DNA from: an uncultured Parasutterella sp. | GTDB taxonomy: Bacteria; Pseudomonadota; Gammaproteobacteria; Burkholderiales; Burkholderiaceae_F | Reading direction: 5' to 3' | DNA length: 22,867 bases | Assembly: GCA_900766055.1 (NCBI GenBank) | Contig: CAAFTZ010000011.1 | Location: 1-22,867, forward strand | In this document: piece by piece, positions 15,370 through 20,854 of the stretch | Position numbering within the stretch: position 1 is the stretch's first letter | Layout of the letters: each line of letters begins with the position of its first letter | Translations under genes and position numbers: made by a program | Notes under the pieces: model-generated | The model's input: only the letters and a program-made list of their open reading frames with translations | Database searches by the model: none | What the model was told of the DNA's origin: nothing

Positions 15370-15993
15370 CTACAGGCCCAAAGCAGAAACCGAGCCTAAG
15401 CCTTCACGGATAACCTCAGGTTCGTCTCCGGAAAGATCGACCACCGTCGTATCTCCGATCACGGAAGTACCGTCATCCAAAATGAACGCCAGCTGATCTC
15501 CAATTCGATCTTGGATTTCCCAAGCGGAAGAAAGCGGTGCCTCTTCGCCCGGCATGATAATCGTTGTACCGACAAGCGGTTCACCGATCTTTTCCAGCAA
15601 AGCATGAAGTGCTTTGTTGGAAGGAACTCTTAAACCGATTGTCTTTTTAGACGGATGAGAGAGCCGGCGAGGAACTTCTTTTGTCGCTTCCAAAATGAAG
15701 GTATAAGGCCCCGGCGTGACACTTTTTGCCATGCGGTAGCCGGTGTTATTGACTCGAGCAAGCTTGCTCATCTGAGACAAGGAGTCACAGAAAAGCGTGA
15801 AGTGCTTCTTCTCGCTCAGCTGGCGAATCAAACGAATTTTGTCCAGCGCTTCCTTGTCATCCAAACGGCAAACCAAAGAAAATCCGGTATCGGTAGAAAC
15901 AGCGGCGACCTGTCCCTTTGAAAGAAGCTTAGCGGCTTGTTCGATGCGATGAGGCTGAGGGCTCTCAGGCATCACTTGCAATATGTATCCCAT
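15370..15993 (-). CDS. yciO: YciO/Sua5/YrdC-fold protein (threonylcarbamoyl-AMP synthase-like)
   Basis: A 207-aa protein of the YrdC/Sua5 fold, closest to the YciO branch. The landmark sequences are the dinucleotide-binding region VAAVSTDTGFSLVCRLDD, the KKHFTLFC segment, the TPGPYTFILEATKEVPRRL block, IGLRVPS and the closing EVIREGLGSV. Family members make or resemble makers of threonylcarbamoyl-adenylate for tRNA t6A; whether YciO proteins are active is debated. ATG 15993 is preferred over the TTG codon just before it because AAAGG lies 8 bases upstream of the ATG. Adjacent to rnm, as in E. coli (yciV-yciO). Confidence 0.85.
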   Translation of the reverse strand: MGYILQVMPESPQPHRIEQAAKLLSKGQVAAVSTDTGFSLVCRLDDKEALDKIRLIRQLSEKKHFTLFCDSLSQMSKLARVNNTGYRMAKSVTPGPYTFILEATKEVPRRLSHPSKKTIGLRVPSNKALHALLEKIGEPLVGTTIIMPGEEAPLSSAWEIQDRIGDQLAFILDDGTSVIGDTTVVDLSGDEPEVIREGLGSVSALGL

Positions 15994-16023
15994 CAATATG
16001 ACCTTTTATGTTCGTCTAACTTT

Positions 16024-16041
16024 AGGCAGCCGTTGCTGCCT
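16024..16041. repeat. Hairpin in the rnm-yciO gap
   Basis: AGGCAGC-CGTT-GCTGCCT is a perfect 7-bp stem with a tetraloop. On the plus strand it is followed by GATTTTT, terminator-like, although no plus-strand gene ends here. On the minus strand, the direction of both neighbouring genes, there is no T-run, so it may be a leader structure for yciO. Confidence 0.45.
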
Positions 16042-16074
16042 GATTTTTAGGTCAATATTGTATAGGTGCGCGCC

Positions 16075-16920
16075 TTAAGCGGCACAGAAATGATTCCAAA
16101 CGGGATCAACGGTGCCCGGCAAGTCTCCTTGCAATCCGGGTTCGCAGCGGTTCATGGGACGATGGAAGTCACTTCCCGTGGAAGCCCAAAGATTCCTGGA
16201 CTGAGCAAAATCACAGAAAAGCAGGTTCTGCCCCGGTGTGTGACTGCCGGTTGTCACCTCGATGGCATGGCCGCCTGCTCCGGTGAACTCTTCGAACATG
16301 CAGTCAAATTCCCATTCATTGAGCTTGTACCGTCCCGGATGCGCCAGAACCGGAATGCCTTTGGCCCGAAGAATCGCGGAGGTTGCCTCATGGATAGAGG
16401 TTTTGGCGCGCTCCACGTAGCCGGGTTTTCCACGCGAAAGGTATTTCGAGAACGCAGCGTTGTAATCCTCAACATAGCCGTTTTGGGCGAGCCACGCCGC
16501 GAAATGCGGGCGCCCGATGAGCCGGGGATTCGTCACAATTTTCAAAACCCCTTCCCAGACACCTTTCATGCCGAGCTTTTCTAATTTTTCAGCCATCTGT
16601 ACTGCTCGTTCAAAACGGTTGTCACGGATACGGCCAAGCAGCGCTTGGAGCACTCCGTCTTCCGGATCAAAATCCAGCCCGACAACGTGGATGGAGACTT
16701 CTCCGTAATCAGCGCTGATTTCTACACCGTTCACGAACTGCAGCCCGTGCTGCGCGGCCGCTGCTCTCATACGCTCCAATCCGCCTGTCTCATCATGGTC
16801 GGTCAGCGAAATTAGTTCGACTCCGTTGTTTTTTGCTCGAACAACCAATTCCTCGGGTTCTTCCACACCATCGGAAAATGTCGAATGCATATGCAGATCA
16901 GCGCGTTTAATTTGTTTCAT
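16075..16920 (-). CDS. rnm: RNase AM / PHP-domain phosphoesterase (YciV/TrpH family)
   Basis: A 281-aa PHP-domain metalloenzyme. E. coli YciV (RNase AM) is a 5'-3' exoribonuclease that trims rRNA 5' ends, and relatives cleave 3',5'-nucleoside bisphosphates. Metal-binding motifs in order: ADLHMHSTFSDG (7-18; His10, His12, Asp17), SLTDHDE (38-44), NGVEISADY (64-72), HVVGLDFD (78-85), GRPHFA (136-141), VLAHPGRY (190-197) and TGSDFHRP. All PHP ligands look intact. It heads the long minus-strand cluster and lies next to yciO as in E. coli. AGGG precedes the ATG. It diverges from hslO across 135 bp. Confidence 0.88.
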   Translation of the reverse strand: MKQIKRADLHMHSTFSDGVEEPEELVVRAKNNGVELISLTDHDETGGLERMRAAAAQHGLQFVNGVEISADYGEVSIHVVGLDFDPEDGVLQALLGRIRDNRFERAVQMAEKLEKLGMKGVWEGVLKIVTNPRLIGRPHFAAWLAQNGYVEDYNAAFSKYLSRGKPGYVERAKTSIHEATSAILRAKGIPVLAHPGRYKLNEWEFDCMFEEFTGAGGHAIEVTTGSHTPGQNLLFCDFAQSRNLWASTGSDFHRPMNRCEPGLQGDLPGTVDPVWNHFCAA

Positions 16921-16962
16921 GTACGACCCTACTATCTGTGAGACGTTTACTCTTTGTCCGTT

Positions 16963-16990
16963 TTGAACATATCGGAGGTGTACCCCGAGC
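16963..16990 (+). promoter_or_regulatory. Candidate sigma-32 heat-shock promoter for hslO
   Basis: TTGAA (16963-16967) followed after 15 bases by CCCCGAGC (16983-16990) resembles the sigma-32 pattern (CTTGAA, 13-15 bases, CCCCAT). It lies 66 bp upstream of hslO, a heat-shock gene in E. coli. The -10 half departs from consensus after CCCC, so this is only a candidate. Confidence 0.4.
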
Positions 16991-17055
16991 GAACGAAATA
17001 TTAAAATTCACCAGTTAGTGAAAATATGTATAAGTTTAGGTAACCACATCAATCT

Positions 17056-18006
17056 ATGACAGAAAATAAAAAAGAGAATCTTAACAACCGCATGATTAAA
17101 TTTTTGTTCGAAGGTGCGCCGGTTCGCGGTGCCTGCGTACAAATGGCCGAAGAATGGCAGGAGATGATTAAATTCCATCACTATCCTGAAAACGTGGCCG
17201 CTTTACTCGGACAGTTCACAGCCGGCGCTCTGCTTCTTTCGAGCACCATTAAGTTTGAAGGCAGCCTGATTCTTCAAGTGAAAGGTTCCGGCCCGATTGC
17301 CTTCATTTATGCCGAAATCCGCAATCCGATGAGCGTTCGCGCGATGGCTGAGATCCGAGAAGGAGCCGAAATTAAACCGGAAATGGATCTGCAGGAACTG
17401 ATCAACAAAGACGGAAAAGGCCTCTGCGCCCTTATTCTCGATCCGAAGGACCGCAGACCCGGTGTTCAGCCCTATCAAGGAATGGTTTCGCTGGAAAGCA
17501 ATTCCGTTGCCGAAAATCTTGAAAACTACATGGCCAAGAGCGAGCAGCTCGAAACCAAACTTTATCTTGCAGCAGACAGCAAGAAGTTGGGCGGCCTTGT
17601 TGTTCAGAAGATGCCGTCTGTCGGCGGCAATGCCAGCGAAATTTCCGACCCGGATGCCTGGGGCAGAATCATGCAGCTGGCTCATACCATCACTAAAGAA
17701 GAACTGCTTAACGTTCCGGCGACCGATGTTCTTCATCGCCTCTTCTGGCAGGAAAAACTCGTCCCTGTTGCCGAAACGGATATCACTTTCGAGTGCAACT
17801 GTTCCCGCGACAAGACAGACAGCATGCTGCTGCAGTTAGGCAAGCAGGAATGCATGGATATTCTGAAGGCAGAGGGCAAGATTGAAGTTAACTGCCGATT
17901 CTGTAACCGCAAGCAGGTTTACACGCCCGAAGAAGTGGAAGCCTTGTTCGTGGAACCGAATATTGATGCAGCTGCCATGGGAACCGATCCGAAACGCCCT
18001 CAGTAA
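17056..18006 (+). CDS. hslO: Hsp33 redox-regulated chaperone
   Basis: A cytoplasmic holdase chaperone activated by oxidative stress. In reduced form its four C-terminal cysteines bind zinc; oxidation releases zinc and unfolds the linker. The 316-aa protein shows the HSP33 core (FTAGALLLSSTIKFEG, 54-69; VQPYQGMVSL, 137-146) and the redox switch: CNC at 247-249 and CRFC at 280-283, matching the family's CxC...CxxC. An extra Cys266 lies between them. The N-terminus has ~12 additional polar residues. No strong ribosome-binding site precedes the ATG. A possible sigma-32 promoter is noted upstream. The gene is monocistronic and ends at a bidirectional terminator shared with the cytochrome gene. Confidence 0.95.
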   Translation: MTENKKENLNNRMIKFLFEGAPVRGACVQMAEEWQEMIKFHHYPENVAALLGQFTAGALLLSSTIKFEGSLILQVKGSGPIAFIYAEIRNPMSVRAMAEIREGAEIKPEMDLQELINKDGKGLCALILDPKDRRPGVQPYQGMVSLESNSVAENLENYMAKSEQLETKLYLAADSKKLGGLVVQKMPSVGGNASEISDPDAWGRIMQLAHTITKEELLNVPATDVLHRLFWQEKLVPVAETDITFECNCSRDKTDSMLLQLGKQECMDILKAEGKIEVNCRFCNRKQVYTPEEVEALFVEPNIDAAAMGTDPKRPQ

Positions 18007-18024
18007 TACCCAATAACTTCCCAT

Positions 18025-18063
18025 AAAAAGAGCTCGGCTGAAGATACATAGCCGAGCTTTTTT
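18025..18063. terminator. Bidirectional terminator between hslO and the cytochrome gene
   Basis: AGCTCGGCT (18031-18039) and AGCCGAGCT (18050-18058) form a perfect 9-bp stem with a 10-base loop. T-run 18058-18063 follows on the plus strand; on the minus strand the A-run 18025-18029 gives the T-run after one intervening base. It serves both convergent genes. Confidence 0.9.
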
Positions 18064-18083
18064 GGTCTCTAGGGGAGACCTAG
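18064..18083. repeat. Two overlapping, mutually exclusive hairpins
   Basis: GGTCTC...GAGACC (18064-18069 with 18075-18080) and CTAGG...CCTAG (18069-18073 with 18079-18083) are both perfect inverted repeats that share bases. They abut the terminator and lie 11 bp below the cytochrome stop. They may simply extend the 3' structure of the cytochrome mRNA. Confidence 0.4.
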
Positions 18084-18093
18084 GAGGGATTCT

Positions 18094-18501
18094 TTACTTC
18101 GGATCTTTCATATTCCAAGCTTTAACGTCATGGCAGGTTGCGCAGTCGTTAACACTCGGGCGATGTTCACGATGGCAGTCGGTGCAGTCTTCCGTCTTGC
18201 CGAAGTGATAGCTGTCATGAGGATTGATTCTGGCGAGGTGTTCCTTGACTTCGCCGGTCTTCGGATTCTTCATGCGCGAAATGTAGTTGAGACGGTCGGT
18301 TTTTTGGGCCAGCTGATCTTGATTGTGGCAGGGCTGGCACTGCTTGGTTTCAACCGGTTCAAACTTGCCGGTGGTATGACACTGTGTGCAGTTCACACCG
18401 CGCTGGGCGTGCTTGCTGGACTGAGGCATACCGGCTGCCTGAGCGGACATTGCAAAAACGGATGAACAGATTAAGAGTGCGGCTTTATAAATAAGTTTCA
18501 T
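18094..18501 (-). CDS. Periplasmic tetraheme cytochrome c
   Basis: A 135-aa precursor with a Sec signal peptide (basic MKLIYK, hydrophobic core to about residue 18, AQA cleavage region near 20-23). It has exactly four CxxCH heme sites: Cys38-His42, Cys55-His59, Cys106-His110 and Cys120-His124. Extra His residues (31, 89, 95, 99, 113) can act as second axial ligands. Size and heme spacing resemble the tetraheme domain of Shewanella flavocytochrome c3, here as a separate protein. It should carry electrons from a membrane quinol dehydrogenase to the flavoprotein encoded just upstream. The flavoprotein stop TAG is part of its TAGGAGG ribosome-binding site, so translation is probably coupled. No quinol-oxidising partner (CymA/NrfH-like) is in the window. 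Confidence 0.92.
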   Translation of the reverse strand: MKLIYKAALLICSSVFAMSAQAAGMPQSSKHAQRGVNCTQCHTTGKFEPVETKQCQPCHNQDQLAQKTDRLNYISRMKNPKTGEVKEHLARINPHDSYHFGKTEDCTDCHREHRPSVNDCATCHDVKAWNMKDPK

Positions 18502-18510
18502 GGCTTCCTC

Positions 18511-20040
18511 CTAGATACTTTTGCGTTGAGCGGCACTTTCACCGGCAATCATGCCGAAGACAGCGCATTCAGGCATTGAGCAGCCGGTCATACGTTCTTG
18601 GCCATGCAGTCCGCCGCTGGCTTCACCGACCACATACAAACCTTCGATCGGTTTACCGTCTTTCAGCGCAATTGCCCTGCCTTGTAAATCCGTGCGAATT
18701 CCGCCCGGTGTGTAGTTCAGTCTCGGGTTGATGACCATCGCAAAGAGCGGTCCCTTCAGATCGAGCGCTTCAACCTTGCGGCCGGAACGTTCGAGCGGTT
18801 TATCAAACTGAGCGTCTTTGCCTTCCGAGATCATGGCGTTGTATTTAACGAGCTCATCTTCAACAATCTTAGGATCAGCACCGAAGGCCTTGCAAAGCTC
18901 GCTCAGATTGTCGTACTTGACCATTGTGCCGTCGATGCCGTTTAAGCCGTTAAGACTACGCTGGACGCGATTGAGGTTGTGGAATTTACCCAGAGACTTT
19001 TCGTCATAAATAATGAACGGTTTCTTGTCTCCGTTCTGCAGTCTCTTCAGAAGAACTGCCTGTGCAAGCGCATTGCGGGTTAAACCTTCATTGATAAAAC
19101 GGCGTCCTGTCGCCGGATCGACCATCATGCCCCAAATCATGTCTTCGGTCGGCAGCGGATAAGCGAAACGGAAAAGAGACAAGTGCATCGGCTGGGCACC
19201 GGCGTTGACCAAAATCTTTAATGCTCCGGCGGTTGCGCCCGGGTTTGTGGTGGTGGCTACGCCCGCTAAGAAAGGAACTTCCGAAGAACGGAACGCTTTA
19301 TCTCTGGCATAACCGCCGGTTGCGAAAATCACGCCTTTCTTAGCTTCGATGCGTTTTTCTACACCTGTCTTGTTTTCGTTGTCGTCCGTTTCCGGTGTGT
19401 CAAAGAAATATTTTTCTCTAACCTTTACGCCGACCGCGACGCCTTTATTGTTAAAGAGAACTTCATCGGCCTTCACATGGGTGCGAACCGTCACGTTCTT
19501 CAAACCTTTCATGTAGGTCCAAAGAGCATTAAGCAGGCCGGCGCCGTCACCTTCGGAGACAAGAACACGAGGCTGAGAGTGACCGCCCAATTTCAGCAGA
19601 CGGCCATCCCACTTGACACCGCGCTGCGTCATAAAGGCTTCGGCACGGGCAGTGTTCTTCGCCATTTCGAGGGCTTTTTCATAATCGCCCATATTGCCTG
19701 AGACTTTATACATGTCGGAAGCAAGCTGTTCGGGCGTGTCTTTAACGCCTTTAGCCTTTTGGGCGGGAGAGCCGACGCAGGCGAAGTTCAGACCGCTGAT
19801 GCGGGATGTACCGCCGAGGCGGCTCATCTTTTCAATCATTAAAACATTGGCGCCTTTATCGGCGGCAGAAAGTGCAGCCATCGTACCGGCAATACCGCTG
19901 CCTACGACGATCACGTCGAAGCTTTCATCGAATTTAGGTTTAGCAGCTTCAGCAGCAGCGACAGGAGCGGAACCGATAACTGCGGCTGCAAGCAGAGATC
20001 CTTGGAGAAACGAGCGGCGTTTCAGAGCGGATGTTGTCAT
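18511..20040 (-). CDS. Tat-exported fumarate-reductase-like flavoprotein (FAD_binding_2)
   Basis: A 509-aa periplasmic FAD enzyme of the flavocytochrome c / fumarate reductase family. The Tat signal has RRSFLQ at 8-13, a hydrophobic segment and cleavage near AAAEAA (28-33). The FAD-binding GSGIAG is at 47-52. By alignment from memory with Shewanella FccA, His365 corresponds to His286, Thr377-Glu378 to Thr298-Glu299, the proton-donor Arg402 to Arg322 (NEGLTRN), and Arg544 to Arg483 (GQERMTG). The position of His504 (VHHTMGGV) is Tyr443 in LNYTPGGI, with Asn442 before it. The enzyme should therefore reduce an enoate-type acceptor, but not necessarily fumarate. AAGAGGA precedes the ATG. The cytochrome gene lies 9 bp downstream and the two-component system 100 bp upstream. 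Confidence 0.9.
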   Translation of the reverse strand: MTTSALKRRSFLQGSLLAAAVIGSAPVAAAEAAKPKFDESFDVIVVGSGIAGTMAALSAADKGANVLMIEKMSRLGGTSRISGLNFACVGSPAQKAKGVKDTPEQLASDMYKVSGNMGDYEKALEMAKNTARAEAFMTQRGVKWDGRLLKLGGHSQPRVLVSEGDGAGLLNALWTYMKGLKNVTVRTHVKADEVLFNNKGVAVGVKVREKYFFDTPETDDNENKTGVEKRIEAKKGVIFATGGYARDKAFRSSEVPFLAGVATTTNPGATAGALKILVNAGAQPMHLSLFRFAYPLPTEDMIWGMMVDPATGRRFINEGLTRNALAQAVLLKRLQNGDKKPFIIYDEKSLGKFHNLNRVQRSLNGLNGIDGTMVKYDNLSELCKAFGADPKIVEDELVKYNAMISEGKDAQFDKPLERSGRKVEALDLKGPLFAMVINPRLNYTPGGIRTDLQGRAIALKDGKPIEGLYVVGEASGGLHGQERMTGCSMPECAVFGMIAGESAAQRKSI

Positions 20041-20124
20041 ATTTTTCCTCTTGCTATGGGTTGAGGTGGTCTATGACTGTTATTTTCTAAAAATAAACTT
20101 TCAGCTCCGCCAAAAAATTCTCGA

Positions 20125-20146
20125 AAAGATTACAAAAACATTACAA
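20125..20146 (-). promoter_or_regulatory. Tandem 11-bp direct repeat, candidate OmpR-family binding site
   Basis: On the minus strand TTGTAATGTTT is followed directly by TTGTAATCTTT; the two 11-mers differ at one base. Two head-to-tail half-sites with one helical turn spacing is the geometry bound by OmpR/PhoB-family dimers. The repeat overlaps the stop codon of the response-regulator gene and lies about 85-106 bp upstream of the flavoprotein start. The most likely ligand is the regulator encoded immediately upstream, which is inference. Confidence 0.55.
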
Positions 20147-20854
20147 CTCTTCTTCCGAGAGGTCTTCGATGTAATAACCAATCCCCGAATAAGAGGAAAT
20201 GGCCGAGCCTGGGAAGCCTGCAGCCGTTAGTTTCTTTCTTATTCTGGAGAGAGACACACGCAAATAGTTGAGTTCTCCGATAAATTCCGCGCCCCACACT
20301 CGGCGCAGCAAATCTTCATGGGTAAATATGGTTCCGGGGCGTTTAACCAAGATAAACAGAAGACGAAACTCGGTGTCGGCGAGCTTAATTTCCTGATCCT
20401 TATATCGACAGGTACGTTTGTCCGGATCCATAATAAGCGGTCCGTTCACTGCCAAGGCCGGCGCTGCAGGCCCGGATTTAATCCCGCCGGAGCGTCTCAG
20501 GATGGCTCGAATCCTCGCCGCCATCTCTTCGATCGAAAAAGGCTTGACCACATAGTCGTCGGCTCCGAGTTCCAACGCCTGGGTTTTCTTGGCAATCTCC
20601 TCCCGGGCCGAAAGCATGATCACGGGGATTGACGATTTCTTTCTTAATTCTGCTAAGAAAGCCATTCCGTCGATCTCGGGCATCATGTAATCGAGGATAA
20701 TAAGATCGCAATGACCGTTCTTTAAGAACTCAGAAGCGCTCATTGCCGAATCGGCAACAGCAACATCAAATCCTTCTGTCTCCAGAGAGCGGGAAAGCAG
20801 TCTGCGGATCTTGCTTTCATCATCAACTATCAAAATCGTCGTTCTTTCTGTCAT
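20141..20854 (-). CDS. OmpR/KdpE-family response regulator
   Basis: A 237-aa two-component regulator. The receiver domain has the acidic pair Asp11-Asp12, the phosphoacceptor Asp55 (LIILDYMMPE), Ser82 and Lys104 (DDYVVKPF). A winged-helix DNA-binding domain covers about 135-232, with NYLRVSLSRIRKKL (196-209) as recognition helix and GIGYYI as wing; the style is close to KdpE. Its ATG overlaps the TGA of the sensor-kinase gene (ATGA), so it is the cognate partner. No kdpFABC genes are nearby; instead the flavoprotein/cytochrome pair follows on the same strand, making those the likely targets through the tandem repeat at its 3' end. Confidence 0.9.
   Translation of the reverse strand: MTERTTILIVDDESKIRRLLSRSLETEGFDVAVADSAMSASEFLKNGHCDLIILDYMMPEIDGMAFLAELRKKSSIPVIMLSAREEIAKKTQALELGADDYVVKPFSIEEMAARIRAILRRSGGIKSGPAAPALAVNGPLIMDPDKRTCRYKDQEIKLADTEFRLLFILVKRPGTIFTHEDLLRRVWGAEFIGELNYLRVSLSRIRKKLTAAGFPGSAISSYSGIGYYIEDLSEEEL

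Noticed and set aside
17007..17022. TTCAC-CAGTTA-GTGAA inverted repeat before hslO
   Set aside because: Five-base arms in AT-rich DNA are too short to call an operator.
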